A DNA stretch of 64,000 bases, from positions 1,798,001-1,862,000 of the forward strand of contig JAVFKD010000002.1 of NCBI GenBank assembly GCA_036429605.1, given 5' to 3'. Below the pieces are notes generated by a model. The model did no database searches. It had not been told where the DNA came from and worked only from the letters and a program-made list of their open reading frames with translations. Positions 12,832-25,320 of this stretch are shown piece after piece (position 1 is the stretch's first letter; each line of letters begins with the position of its first letter). A program made the position numbers and the translations under genes. The stretch comes from Cladobotryum mycophilum (Eukaryota > Ascomycota > Sordariomycetes > Hypocreales > Hypocreaceae).

Positions 12832-13513
12832 ATCCACCGATCCCATCTCTCACAGCTCTTTTCAACTCACGGCACATCGCCAAAACAGCTTTATTACTAC
12901 TTCCACTGTATCATTACTTTCATCATTACTTCAGCCCCTCTGGGTGACGATTTCCCATGAGGGGGCACGACATATGCTTTATGGGTGGGTATCTGGTTCT
13001 TTTTTCTTTTTTCTTCTTTTTTTTTGGTTATTTGACATTACATTGCATACTATAGATACACAAAGTTGGCTATGTGTACCCCAGATACATCCGTATCTGA
13101 ATTGGTTTTAGGGTATCCTTTTTCTTTTCTCTATCTTTACGGCGAGGGGGATGTTTTGTTCCCTCGGTATGCCCATTTGCTCAATTGTCATACAGGGGAT
13201 GGGATGAGATGGGCTGTCGGCGGAGGGCTGGTCTCCGCTTGGGCACAGCAAGGGTTATGGTGTATTTTTATTTACGGAGTACGATATGATAGCTATAGGT
13301 TGATTTATCGAGAATACTTTTCACGGCGTTTGGATAATGCTACTAGACAGACATTGGCATGTGCGACTGAATGGTGATTATCGTCTTGACAAGTAATTGA
13401 AGGTGCCACGTCAGGATGATTGAGTTGGGATAGTATCAATTAACATTCAAGCTACTGGGTATCTCTCTAACAAATACTTTTCTAGGATCAATAAGGTCAT
13501 GCGTATCCAATAA
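12832..13513. other. Intergenic between convergent genes
   Basis: The 3' flanks of the 10915 gene and the minus-strand permease meet here. Contains a T-rich run near 13000-13025 and a TACGGAGTAC motif at 13273-13282. No gene supported. Confidence 0.5.
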
Positions 13514-15206
13514 TTAAGCCACCTTGGGTCGTTTGGTGAAAACATTCCTCTCCCATCCGTCAATCTCATCCACAACCGTCTCCTCAACCAAATCATACTT
13601 GCCAATCCACGGCAAGAGCTTGGCCCAGATGAACCAGTAGACGCCGCCAGCGAAGAGCACGCCAAAGCCGACGACGCAGTGAATCCAGTAGGGGAGAGTG
13701 TTGTAGACGCTCTGTCCGTGCTCGGGGGGTACGAAGGGAGCGATGACGAGATAGATGTTGCTGAGAAGGAAGAAGATGATGACGGGGAGGCCGGCGCTGA
13801 TGGGCGGGTGCCAGTTCCAGGTTTCGCGGTTGCGGTAGAGATGGACAAGACCTCCGGCGACGAAGACGTTGATGATGGCGAGAGGGTATGAAATTAGGCT
13901 ATCAAAGGTTAGTGTACGATTTCTATACAGGCTCATAACAAGAGTTGTACTTACTTGAGAATAAAGTTGTAAGCATCACCTGGGGGAGGAGCAAGGATGG
14001 TAATGACAGTAACCAGCCAGTGCTCGAACAAACCAGCAAGAGGAGCATTGAATGGCCTGTTGCTAGCCCAGAAACGGGAAAAGGGGAGAATACCCTCGCG
14101 TCCAAGCTCCTGCACAATACGACCCTGGGAGAAGATGACACTGAGGACATTTCCGAAAGCGGAGAGGGCGACAAAGACGGACAAGGCACGCTCAGCAGAG
14201 TCTCCAAACATGTTGCGGAAGAGCGAAGCGGCGACAAGTCGCTTGGATTCAAGAATCTCCTCCTTGGACACACCGGCAAAGTAGGCAATATTGACAAGCA
14301 TGTAGAGGATCGAGACTGAGATGATGGCCAGGGGGCGGCAATCTTGAGGGTGCGAGTAGGGTTCTTGATCTCGCTGAGGGCGTAGTTGGCGTTACTGTAT
14401 CCAACGAAACTCCAGATGACGTTGTAAAGAGCCGTGACAACACCGTAGGCGCTTCCGCTAGTGCCCTTGAAGCCATCCTTGAAGCCGTCGATCTCTCTAA
14501 CTTTCTTCAGGTTGACCAGAGGAGAAATGATGATGATGATGACGATGAGGATCTTGAGGGTGCCGAGGAAATTTTGGAGCCGAATTCCCCACTTGAGAGC
14601 AGTGCCGTGGATGAGGAACGCGGCAGTGATGCAAGCCAAGCCGATACCACGCTGGTTCCATCGTGTGACGTCGACCCTTGCGGCGTGGAGGATGTACTCG
14701 CCAAAGACGACAGAGTTTCCGGCAGCCCAGCCCAGGAGAATAACGTAGCTGGTGTAGACGCCTGTGACGAGGAAGCGCGGCTTGCGGTAGACGTACTCGA
14801 GATAGTTCTTCTCACCACCGTTCTTGGGCAGACCGGTTCCCCATTCCAAGTATACGGCGGTTCCGGCGGCGGCGATGAGACTGCCAGCGAGCCACATGAA
14901 GAGGGATAGACCGACGCTGCCTGAGAGACTGAGGATAGAGCTCGGGGTTGCGAAAATGCCGGTACCGATGATGCGGTTGAAGATGAGCATGCAGGCGGAG
15001 GCGATACCGATTTGACGTTTGGCATCGCGGGCTTGTTGATAGCGGCCTGCTGGTTGCATGTTAGAAAACTCGGTACGGGGATGATGTAGTTGAGGATATG
15101 GATAAAGTAGTTGATTACCTTCTCCTACTTCGACGGAAGCAACATCACTTTGCTGCGCCTTGGACGCATTATCGCCCGAAGCGAACAACCCCTTAAGGCC
15201 AGCCAT
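13514..15206 (-). CDS. Amino-acid permease, APC/LAT type (Mup1-like), one frameshift
   Basis: Predicted amino-acid/polyamine/organocation transporter of the plasma membrane, closest in style to fungal methionine permease and L-type transporters. Exons are 15206-15119, 15049-13955 and 13898-13514. Helix 1 reads CMLIFNRIIGTGIFATPSSI, the classical substrate-binding unwound helix with GTGIF. Later come IWSFVGYSNANYALSEIKNP and NVLSVIFSQGRIVQELGREG, both LAT hallmarks. The first 45 residues are hydrophilic, and the C-terminus is charged. The reading frame slips at a G5 run (14331-14335). One more base there gives 1569 coding bases, 522 residues, with LKIAAPLAIISVSILYML joined smoothly. Because the rest is perfectly conserved, I treat the slip as a likely sequencing undercall. 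Stop is TAA. Confidence 0.88.
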
Positions 15207-17147
15207 GTTGGATATAGTCGTTTGGTGATACCCCAGACGACAACTTTTTTTTGGCTATGAGACAACGGAGAAGGAAGTAAGACAAAACTGGTGAACCAGG
15301 AAGGAAAGCCAGAATGCAACGAGGTCCGTCAGGTGTAACTTATACGGATCTCAAGGGTAGTGGGACCGACCCACCAGATGGCGAGACGGAAGCTAGAACG
15401 TAGGAAAAGACTCCAGAAGGTTTTCTCCCCCATCGGGGCAGGATCCGCCCCATGGCAGCTAAGACATGGTGCCATCGCCTCCCAAACGTACGTGACCCCC
15501 TTTAAGGATGCAGATTAGAGTATAATCCCCGAGGTTCATGGTTGGGAGGGCGATGGATGCGGTGGATGGGTATGCACTATAGGTTAAGCCAAGCAGGCGG
15601 CTCGAGCCGGTATTGGATCTTTTGGGTCAGACATCTGTAGGTAGTATGCATATGCACCGCCTAGAAGCTGTCTAAACAATGACAATGAGACGGTCAGACC
15701 GAGGGGGGCCAAGCACAATAAGGGATGCCGCCGACGGTAGGCGAACGGGGCTGAGATGCCTGATCGGGGTGAGGTGTGTGTGTGAGGCTGAGAGAGGGAA
15801 AGAAAACGAATGTAACATGTTGGAGCAGGGATTCTTCGAAGTGTTGATGTATCGATGAGGAGGGGGGAGTGTGAAGAGAGAGGTTGGAACTTGGGGTTGT
15901 GGTTGTGGTTCGTTACGAGGTCGTAGACGTGTGAGTGAGCGTGAGTGTGAGTACATGGAGGAGTACAAAAAGATTGAGAGTGGAGACTCAGCGAGCACGA
16001 CATTTCAACTTTTCCCGATTTTGCAACTTCAAGGTTGGCTTAGACCGATGACGCGATTTGCATATTTTCTTGGCATAGACCAATCAGAAAATAGAGAAGA
16101 GAAGAGAAAGAAAAATTCATCTTGTTTCGACACCTTCCGTCCTGCCAAAGGAATGAATCGATTTCAGGGATAGTGAAAAATTATTCTTCTTGTTGGTTCT
16201 AATTACCTACCTATGCCTAGGGTAAGGATCGCAGTCTAGGCCCCCCCCTATTTGCCCACCCAAGGCGATGCCGTGTTTTGGTGGTCCTTGTAAGATGGAG
16301 GAGAGAGGGAGGCAAAAAAAAAGCTTGTGATAATACCGCCGGATGAGGCCGAAGTTTGTTTGTTTTTTTTGCCAAGAAAGAGTTTTTTTCTTACTTTCTT
16401 ACTCAAGGGTGGTGGAATGGTGAGAGATCAAGTGATGTTGGTGGAGTGATTTCTACTCTATAGCACGCAAAAGGCGCCATCTCCAAATATCCCATCTCGC
16501 CAGCGATGGATCCATACAAATAACAGATCACCAGTTTTATTCTAGAACCATGAAATCTGTAATTAAAGCTGAAAAGGACCCTGGCAGGTGCATACATGCA
16601 TGATCCAAAAAGGTTATCATCAGGTGCTCTGGTCATGCATAGAAAATTTTACAAGACTACCCTCCCCCTTGTTTTCGATACTAATTATCGGGCAACGAAA
16701 CGAATGCAATGCTACCTACCCAGTACCCAGTCGATTATGCAAGTTTAAAACGGGTAATGTTCAACGTATGCACTCAAATTTGACTACCTACCCTACTAGC
16801 CTGGCTTCAGCCTACCGAATTTTCCGATTTGCTGTCATGTACCTGGTAGGATCACCAATCCTTTGGACAGTCTGCCGAGGCTCACCTCGTGTTGCCGATG
16901 CATTGCGGCAACGTCAGAATTGAGTTCGCCGAAGGTTAAGAGCATGCATGAACTGGTTACGGGTTACATCCTGGTCTGAAACCAGCTGATACGATGATGC
17001 AATGCAACCAAACGAAAACGACCGAGTGAAGCAAGCAAAACCAAAAAAAAAGGCTGTGCGACAAATTGTTCCTGGATTACTACAAACTATCCACGAGATC
17101 TCCTTCAGGCTACTGAATGTCCAACGAGAATGGCATCCCAGAGCCTC
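15207..17147. other. Intergenic, no gene supported
   Basis: Upstream region of the permease. Contains C/T-rich stretches, a C7 run near 16240 and A/T runs near 16313 and 16362. Frames found here are low-complexity translations such as Ser/His-rich peptides and are not called. Confidence 0.5.
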
Positions 17148-17342
17148 TTAATAAGTAAAATTCTCTGTCGTTCCGGCTCCAACATCTGCAGGCCCTGGCC
17201 CAGGATTCCACAGTGGGGGATACAGAAGATATGCAGGGGCATATGGGAGAGACGCCAGGCTATGTGGAAGAGGCGGCGGCGGAAGTGGTGGTCTAGCAGA
17301 ATGCGGCGATCCTCGCTGTGTGAAAGGGGGAATGCCAACGGG
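17148..17342 (-). other. In-frame proline-rich stretch after the lectin stop
   Basis: Directly after TAA 17343-17345 the same frame continues for 64 codons with Pro-rich content (RPPLPPPLPHSL, PPLWNPGPGPADVG) to TAA 17148-17150. This could be a former C-terminal tail cut off by CAA-to-TAA, or chance. Confidence 0.35.
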
Positions 17343-18565
17343 TTATTCTGCTGGGAACGATGCAGGAAACGTGATATTTGTGAGGGCAAAGTTTGGGGAA
17401 CCGACGTCTGGGGATGTGAAGGACACACCGTCCCGCGGCATCTGGACCCCGACATAATGCCATTCCGAGTCCACACGCCATCGTGAAGCGCCAGTTCCAC
17501 GAGCCCAACGCTCTCCACCGAGTATATGCAGAGACGTCCAGGACTTCGCTGCACAGCTGCAATAGCCCCGTCTCTCTCCGCAGCCTCTGGATCCATGGCT
17601 AACGGTATCCACCCGGTAACATACCCAAGCTCGGATAGGTAATCTCTGGCGCCAAGATAGACGCGCATCCCTCGAGCATCGCTCTCCCACGCAACGGCGG
17701 AGATGGAGGTGGGCGTTTTTTCTGGAATCTCCATCATGTGCTGGCTAATGTAATGGCCTTCGGGCGTCTCCCTACTATCATCCCGGACTCCAGACCAAGC
17801 GGCCTCTCGAAACGACCCTTCTTCCTGAAAGTAGAGCCGCACCGAACGACACCCACCGCTTTCAAGGCTGCATATGGACAGGGCGGAACCGAAGTCGGCG
17901 TCCGAAAATCTTGCGCTTGCCATCCAGAAGTCCTGGTCGGCCCATCCGTTCAGAACCCGAACGTCCCCATCCACGCCTTGATAGCAAAACATGGTATTCC
18001 CCTCGCCCCAGGAGGTCACGGCGAGTTGACTCGGCGGCGTTGCCTCGACTTTCAGATCGTTCAAGGTACCGTCACTCCATCCAGATGCTGGAGTCCAAAT
18101 TCGCTCCCGCAGGAAGTTGTCCTCGTTGAGAAAATAGACCCGAACCTGCGTAGAAGTGGCCATGTCAGCTTCCAAATACCATGGTGGTTTTGTGATAGCG
18201 TCCCATACCTCTGGTTGTCCATTCCCGCTACTCTGTTGCCACGCAGTGGCTGCGATCGGACTGCGCGACTTGGCTAGAGCAACTTGGCTACTCTTCTGAC
18301 CTCCGCGCCAGGATTGTTTCTCGTCGGAGTAGGCGACCTCGTAGATGCCTCCGTCAACTCCTGCACGACGTTATGGCTAGTAAGTATCCTCATCAAGACT
18401 GCCGGAAAACAGAGGCTTGGATCATCTTACCTTGAAAATAGACCCTCTGCAAGCATCTCAATAAACCCCAGGTATCAGCAATCATCAACATCTTGAAGCG
18501 GGAGTTGGTCGACTCACACATTCGCCAGGCCAACTGACCGCCGCAACACGGCTGTGCAACTCCAT
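17343..18565 (-). CDS. Fungal fucose-specific lectin-like beta-propeller, one frameshift
   Basis: Resembles fungal fucose lectins (AAL/FleA family, six-bladed propeller binding L-fucose). Repeated blades show motifs of the kind ISAVAWES...MRVYLG, LAVTSWGEGNTMFCYQG and VRVYFLNEDNFLRERIWT. Exons are 18565-18518, 18446-18431 (16 bases), 18360-18209 and from 18145 onward. The start is MELHSRVAAVSWPGEC, with no signal peptide, as in known members. The frame slips by one missing G near 17471; with it restored the protein has 339 residues, close to the usual 310-340, ending at TAA 17343-17345. Without the repair the frame runs on with an unrelated tail. Beyond the TAA the same frame stays open as a proline-rich stretch to 17148. 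Possible roles are recognition of host or competitor glycans; this is inferred from the family only. Confidence 0.75.
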
Positions 18566-19454
18566 GGTGACCCTCAAGTCCTCCATATCTAGCTCGTGAG
18601 AACCTCTAACGCTAAGGGAGGAAAGCAAGGCGGGCTATAATCACAACGGCAGAAGATTGGAAGGGCAGCTATTTCAGGACATTTAGCATATGCTTATGGG
18701 AAGTCAGTCTTTTGAAAACTCGTTGGATACCTCTGGGGAAATCACCTGGGGCTTGTGGTTCTTATGTACCAAGCGAGTCTTGCGGATAGATAAATGCTCG
18801 GACTGGGGCAGGAACCGAAGGCGACAACCTCTACCTACCATACCCCTCATTGTTCATTCCGGCTCAGATCTATCCGATACCATACAGGGCCCTTGTCTTT
18901 TTGCCAAGAATACATCCCATATGATGCTGATGTGGCGACTCTCCATTGCTGGACGGAGGGAAAGGTAAGTTACACAGCAGGCTGCGGTCGTCCCAAAAAG
19001 GCTGCATGTGGAGAGGCAGCGGGGATGTTGGTCACCGAAGCCTTGCTCTCAGCAAAAGTCAAGCAGCCAGGCCACGCGGTTAAACCAATGGCATCCATGT
19101 CTTGATATCCAATATTTGATCCCTGGTGCAGCTGACCTATCATGGATCTCGGTGAGGAATCCCCCGCGCGTCCAAACCAAGATTTTGAGGCTGGTTGGCG
19201 AACTCACTGCATTTGCCTGTCTGTTATGCAGCAATCTAATTATTACGCGTCGAGTTCACATGTAAACAATACAAACCATGTTTGATGACACATCACGTCG
19301 GATTTATGGAAAATAAGGTCCTCCACTGCTCGATAAGAAATCTCCAGTTGTTGAAAAATACGAGTCGGTCTTCGCTACTCCCACCACCTAGGTAGCTCAG
19401 CTCCCCGCAACAAAAAAACAGCATTGAACATAACAGTCATCTCCATGGGCGGCC
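18566..19454. other. Intergenic, no gene supported
   Basis: Divergent promoter space between the minus-strand lectin and the plus-strand HeLo/kinase-like gene. No motif or repeat noted. Confidence 0.5.
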
Positions 19455-20953
19455 ATGGATCTCCTCGGGCAAACAATCACAGCAGGAAGACTAATCATCG
19501 ACTTCCTCGGAGCCTGTAGCGACTTCTCAGATGACGCTAAGTCACTCATGGCCCCCTTGAGTGGGATCTGAGGGTGTTGGGGAACATCTAGGACTACTTC
19601 AACGCACGGCAAGCTAGCAACGCAAATAAGCATCTCCCCCCAGATGACCTAGCTCTGCTGGAACGAACAGCAAAGTATCTCAACGGCTTCTCGGTCAAGG
19701 CACAGCAGAGTCTTCGCAAGATTGAGTAGAAGGGCTTCCTGTACACCACGATCAATCGGGCCCTCTGGCTATCCAAACGGTCCGACCTACAAGCGATGGA
19801 AAGAGAAATATACGGTTGGACCGAGCGGTTTGGGATGCGCTTTTTGGGCCGACCAGAGGAATTCAGAAACGTTATCCCGGTCGTCGAAGATAGTCATGCT
19901 GGGACCCAGACGCCCTCGGTCGTCAAGTTCAATCGCAGACTACGAGGTTTTCTAGCTCTCGCTCCAAGTGATAGAAAGAATAAAGGCAAGGAAATGTTAC
20001 TTCAAAATGCCACAGAACTCATAGAAAGAATTGACAACCGCGAATTCGAGCCCAACGAGTATTTTCAGCTAGTAGAACACGGTACGGAACAGCTCATCCT
20101 CTCAACCCGCGATGTCCTTATGGGCGAGAAGCCGGGAACACGGGAATTTGACATGCTTGAAGAAGACATGGGCGAGTTTGCCGCCGCGCTGAGTTGTCTA
20201 GACCCCCGCACCACAGATATCCGGCTCCTCAGTATCGAATACTACCTCTACAACCCAATCAAATATGAGTTTATCTTTGCTCACCGGCCACCGGGCCGAA
20301 TCCGTTGCATAAGAAGTCTAGAGGATCTAATCGAATACCGATCGAGTTCCAAAGCACCTTATATCCTCAATCAGCGCATCAAGATCGCATATAAGCTTGC
20401 AGAGGCCGTTTTCTTTCTCCACACAGCAGGCTTCGTTCACAAGAATATCACAACCTCTAGTGTGGTGATTCTCTCTTCGTCGCATTCGGATACAGCCAGC
20501 GCCTTTGATCGTAATGTTTTCAGAGAGGCATACCTCATGGGTCTCAATCTCATCCGAGGAGTCCACGCGTGCAGTGACCCTTCTAGTGTGGTGCCGCCTT
20601 GGGTTTGGAACAGGGACATTTCCCAGCACCTAGACAGACTACGGAGGACAGACGGGCCGAAATACGTCAAGCCTTATGATACATATAGCCTGGGAGTTGT
20701 ACTGCTCACGATTGGGCTTTGGAGAACTCTGTCCGCAGCGGCCTGGAGTCGTATAAAGGTGGAAACTCCATTATCCCAATGGACAGAGCAACTGATCGGG
20801 CTCGCGCCTCAGATTGGCCCAATAGTTGGCAACAGGTATCAACGCATAGTCGAATGGTGCCTCGGGATGACAAGAGATCAAAATCTGAGAGATATGGACT
20901 TTGTGTAGGCAGTATTGGATCCCCTTGAGGAAATTGCCAATGCTCTAGCTTAA
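19455..20953 (+). pseudogene. HeLo-like plus pseudokinase protein with three stops and a frameshift
   Basis: N-terminus MDLLGQTITAGRLIIDFLGA and EWDLRVLGN resembles fungal HeLo/HET-s-like N-terminal helices. The C-terminal half is a protein-kinase-like fold: IKIAYKLAEAVFFLHTAGFVHKNI, where HRD is replaced by HKN, and YDTYSLGVVLLTIGLWRT. No DFG or catalytic lysine is evident, so it is probably a pseudokinase. Such proteins belong to fungal cell-death and incompatibility families. Lesions: one missing base at C5 19552-19556, and in-frame TAG at 19589, 19727 and 20906. Each TAG is explained by CAG to TAG at a CpA. With the base restored the open stretch is exactly 1500 bases (499 residues plus TAA 20951-20953). 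An intact piece of 370 residues from 19796 might still be made. Repeated CpA-to-TpA suggests RIP-type decay. Confidence 0.7.
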
Positions 20954-21636
20954 CTGTGTGTTTATGCCTGTTGCTGATAAGCTGCAAAGCCGCAGGTTCT
21001 CGGATAGGCGTGGTTATCATGCGGAGTAGACTGGTCAGAAAAAGCTTTTGTGCAGAGGTTAAGTTTGCTTCTTTAATCGAACGTTATGCTACCCTCCTAG
21101 CAGAGATATCGCTTCCGTCGTAACAGCAAACAAAAAGCTCAGTCCCAACAACTGAGACGCCTTGGAGTCTTGAACAAATAACGTATTATCCCACATTGAT
21201 ATATAATCAATCTCAGCGCCAATTGCGACAGGAAATACCGCAAAGCACTACTAATAAAAGGCGCTTACACTATCCGTCACTACATCAGAATTCACGTTTG
21301 AGCAAAAGGAGAAGAGAGATCAATGTCTGAATGGACTCATTATTAAGTATATGTACCATGTATCCCAGTATTACAGGCGCGCTGCCGGCCATACCCCCAT
21401 CTCTATATCGTTGTCGTCATAAGGAATGTCGTTGATCATAAGATCGGTATCTCTCAAAACTCGTACCCATGATCGCTTTTAAAGCACCAATCCAACGCCT
21501 TGTGAAGAAGAAAAAATCATATGCACCCGCCCCGCCAAGAATATTAGTGTATGTATGCTTCTCCATGAAACCACGACTCGCCATTGCTGGGAGTGGCAAT
21601 CGCGTTTTAGATGATGATGATGATGCTGACAGTCGT
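20954..21636. other. Intergenic between convergent genes, no gene supported
   Basis: A/T-rich interval between the HeLo/kinase-like gene and the secreted-protein gene. Nothing recognisable on either strand. Confidence 0.5.
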
Positions 21637-22203
21637 TTAGGCGACGGCGGTCATGGTCTCAATGGGAGCAGTGACGGTGACCTTGTCGCAGGTGATGGTG
21701 CGAGAAGAGTAAATGTCACCAGTGTGCCAGTCGGGGTTCTGGTACTTGTCCTCCTTGCAGTTGAGGTCAAGCTTGATGCCGCCCTCGGCAGTGAAGCGGG
21801 AGCCCTCATCGGCGCAGTTCCAAGTCTGGTTGATACGCAGGACATTGTCGGGGCGGGAGTAGGTAAAGGTAGCCTTGTCACCGTCGGTGACGGACACACA
21901 CTCGTAGACGACGGTGCCGTAGAAGAAGTCTGAGAGCTGGGACGAGGTGGCGCTGCAGATGTGCTTCTCCTCGAGGGCAGGGTTCTCGAGAGTGAAGTTG
22001 GCGTAACCCCAGGAGTTCTGGTGGGCGGGGGTGGAGAAGATGTAGCTGGCGTGGAAGTCGAAGTCATGGACGGTCCACGAGGAGATGGAGGTGGACTTGC
22101 TGGTGCAAGTAGGGGTGGTAGGGGGAGGGTAGTAGCCACTGCTGGTGGGCAGGGCAAGAGCCGAAGCGGCGAGGAAGATGGTAGAGAGGATGGAGGTCTG
22201 CAT
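21637..22203 (-). CDS. Small secreted protein, AA1-like
   Basis: Single-exon frame of 188 residues, intact, stop TAA. It begins with a clear signal peptide, MQTSILSTIFLAASALALP, with likely cleavage after ALA or soon after. The mature part has six cysteines (in TPTC, KHIC, VYEC, WNCAD, LNCKE and ITCDK), two aromatic-rich beta patterns (WTVHDFDFHASYIF and WGYANFTLENP) and N-glycosylation sequons (NFT, NQT). The pattern matches AA1-like/Alt a 1-type secreted proteins of ascomycetes, whose roles include virulence effectors and unknown extracellular functions. The gene is isolated, followed upstream by nearly 5 kb of simple-sequence DNA. Family assignment rests on pattern only; secretion is firm. 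Confidence 0.8.
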   Translation of the reverse strand: MQTSILSTIFLAASALALPTSSGYYPPPTTPTCTSKSTSISSWTVHDFDFHASYIFSTPAHQNSWGYANFTLENPALEEKHICSATSSQLSDFFYGTVVYECVSVTDGDKATFTYSRPDNVLRINQTWNCADEGSRFTAEGGIKLDLNCKEDKYQNPDWHTGDIYSSRTITCDKVTVTAPIETMTAVA

Positions 22204-23866
22204 CTTGATGGTTTTGGGGGGGGTTTGTTTGTGGCTTGAGGTTAAGCTGAGTGGATGATTGTTTGGAGTGGATAGATGAGAGGAGGCTTGGCCAAGACGA
22301 TGAAAGGGGGAGAGTGTAAGATATAAGGGTGTTGTTTGTTTTGTTGTTGTGTGTGTGCGTGTGTAAGTAGGACTTATTGTTGGTTGATGTGATGTGATGA
22401 GAATGAGATGAGATGGCTGGTATGCTTAATTTCACCCAAGACATGGGCGGGAGATGAACAAACTTATAGTCGACGGGAAGAGAATGACGCCCTGGGTCTT
22501 GGCTCTGATTCTGAATACCACATGCATGTACATACGGACGGAGTTACTAACCGAGTGACCTTGACCTTGACGATGCACAGAGCAGAGGTTGGGTTCCATC
22601 ATGGATGGATGGACGGATGGATCCAACAGCAAGCAAGCAAGCATGGATGCATTGGGCCAGCCAGGATAATGACGTAGCACGAGAAAATCTCGTATTGCCC
22701 CAATGCGAAAGAGGGAAAGAAAAAAAGAGGGAACGAGGCAAAAACGGAGGCAAAAAAGAGACAAACAGCAGAGACACGGAGAGCAAGAATAGATTGATCG
22801 GACAGACAAGACCAGACTAAGAAGAGAAGAAGAAGAAAACTCCGTCATACTAACTCGAATTGCATCTCCGGTGAGTCTGCAATCGGAGTCGCACCGTTGG
22901 GAGAGTAGAGAGGGAGAGAGGGAGAGACCCTCTTTGTTCTGTGCTTCCCCCCACTGGCTCGTACTCGGTACACTAGGATGCGGCCAATCTGTGCGCCTGG
23001 GTAGAGGTACTCGTGACTCTGTTTTTAGTGGCTTGGCAGAACTTTGAAAGAGCCGGGCCGGGGTACATGTACAGGTAGGGTAAAAAGGGAGAGAGGGGCT
23101 TGTCATTGCACAGACAGAGACAAAGAGAGACAAGACAGAGAGAGAGAGAGACAGCACTACACAGTGTGTGTGAGTAGCAACAACGAAAAAAGAGAGACGA
23201 GACAAAAGGCAAGGCAGCGATGCGCGCATAGAGAGAGACACAGAGAGAGAGCGCGCGAGAGAGAGAAACAAAGCCTTACTGCGCAAAGCGTAGCATGATC
23301 CTAAGAATAGGAGCTGCACAGAACCCAATGCGACCATGATCAACGGGCCGCAACCTCGTATTTTCGTTTTCTTTGGGTTTGGGGTCGGCCGATCGGACAG
23401 CTGGAAAAGTGCCGAGATGTGATGGGAGGGAGGGATGGAGGGATGGAGCTTGCATATGCATTAGAACACGGACGCAACGCACACACATATACGCACACAA
23501 CGCACGCACGCACGCACACGCATACAAGTTTACATACATACATGCCATACCATGCCATACGCGCATACTACTCAACTCACAGACATACACGATGGCAACC
23601 CATGCCATGCAATGTCATGCTTTTTCCATAGCAAGTCATGCGAAGCGAGTGCGTTTATTCTACGGAGTATTCATCTCTTTTTCAAAATCCTTTGTTCAGC
23701 TTGGGTTGGAATGTAGAAGCAAACCAGATTCCTTCTCCGTTCTCCGCTCTCCGTTCTCCCTCGCATCTCTCTCCTTTTTCCTTTGTTCGGTTCGTTCTGT
23801 TTGTTTGTTTGTTTGTTTTGTCTTGTTTTCTTCCCTCCCTTTTTTTGGGCGATCCATCCATGACAT

Positions 23867-23898
23867 GGGATGTGGATGTGGATGTGGATGTGGATGTG
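23867..23898 (+). repeat. GGATGT hexamer microsatellite
   Basis: About five tandem units ending in TGTGAA. Confidence 0.85.
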
Positions 23899-24207
23899 AA
23901 TCAATCTCATTACGGTAATTGGGGGCAGCCCTAACAAAGACCCCCATCAACCAGACCAGGGGGTGAGAGAAAAATCCCCATCGACAAATCAGAGGCTCTC
24001 CTCTCAGCCCGCTCGCTACGCGGACTTTTTATTACAAAGTATTACAAGTATTATTTTTGACAGTGTGGGGGGAGGGCATTTTCTCTCCTCTGGCTCCAGC
24101 AAAGCAGGCATTTTCATTCCCACTTTCTAGAAGAAAAGGCCCTCCCCGGACTTGACTCGCATCTCGCAGTGAGGCGAACTCCGTATTAGAAGGTTCCTAG
24201 AATACCA

Positions 24208-24234
24208 GGCAAGCAGGCAGGCAGGCAGGCAGGC
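24208..24234 (+). repeat. GGCA tetramer microsatellite
   Basis: Six to seven tandem GGCA/AGGC units. Confidence 0.85.
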
Positions 24235-24319
24235 ATCAATTCCATGTGCACAATGTGATTTGCAGTATGGATTAGATTATTATCATTTTTCTATTAATAT
24301 TAGAATGATATGATGCCTA

Positions 24320-24347
24320 GTATGATATGATATGATATGATATGATT
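24320..24347 (+). repeat. TATGA pentamer microsatellite
   Basis: Five tandem TATGA units, with two further degenerate copies just upstream. Confidence 0.85.
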
Positions 24348-25300
24348 AATTCTGTGTATGCAAGTACTCGTAGTACTCATAAAGTGCTTACACACACACA
24401 CAACTAAACTGATGAGAGAGATTGAGACTAGATGCTGGTGGCCGCCGTTCCCTATCCCAGCTTTCCGGTAGCTTGGCAAAAACACCCAACCTCTCGCGCT
24501 TCAACCCTTTCAAGTACAAGTAAAATAAAAAATTGGTATGGATTTAAATTGCTTCACCGAGGAAACGCCCGACACTATTTTTTTGTCCACAGTATCGCCA
24601 ACAAATCAAATCAACACCTAACCAATAGGGGATGTAGATATCAATAGATGTTTGTTTTTTTTGCCCTGTGTAACAACAGATAATCATAATACGGGAAATC
24701 CTTCCGAAAGATCCAATCCCCGTATACTACCCGACGGAGAGAGAGGGAGGAAGGAGAGAGAGAGTACATTGAGAAGAAGCCCTTCAAAGGTCTCCAGGTC
24801 TCCATGGCTTTCAAAAGAACATCCGACGTCACCCGGCAAATACTTTCTTGGTAAGGTTGCCATAGGACCAATATCCCTGTTTACTTGGCACCGCAACCGT
24901 AGCCATGGCTTCCTTGCCGAGGTCGCAATATGCAGCCACTCTCAAATTCTCTGCATAGTTGTTTCTTTTTTTGTATGGAGTACTCCATTTTTAAATAATA
25001 AAAAAGTTCTCTTTTTTCTCTCTCTCATCTCGTTTAGGTAGGCTTGCGAAATGCAGGCATGCATGCAAAGAATCTTACAGAGCCCGTCGAACAGAGCTGA
25101 ATGAGAGAGAAAAAACCTGGCTACTTAGTTGTAACGTTAACGCGCGCTCCACTGACAGGCCGCGCCCAGTTCCCCACTGAACCAGTAAACCCGAGAGAGA
25201 GGCTCCCTCCCAAAAGCACTTCTCTCTCTCCCAACGCACTGACCTTGAACGGCTTTGCGCACTCGCATGCCACCAGCTTTGCCCCCCGTCATCCCTCTCG

Positions 25301-25320
25301 CTCTCTCTCTCTCTCTCTCG
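25301..25320 (+). repeat. CT dinucleotide microsatellite
   Basis: About ten CT units. Confidence 0.85.

Noticed and set aside
4883..20908. TAG read as glutamine (codon reassignment)
   Set aside because: TAG ends other genes that look intact or fully repaired (NmrA-like protein at 53102, P-loop ATPase at 30257, FunK1 at 48901). The in-frame TAGs are confined to damaged genes and one possible splice site.
22432..23343. Long minus-strand open frame of about 300 codons
   Set aside because: Low-complexity Ser/Leu-rich translation of simple repeats, with no domain.
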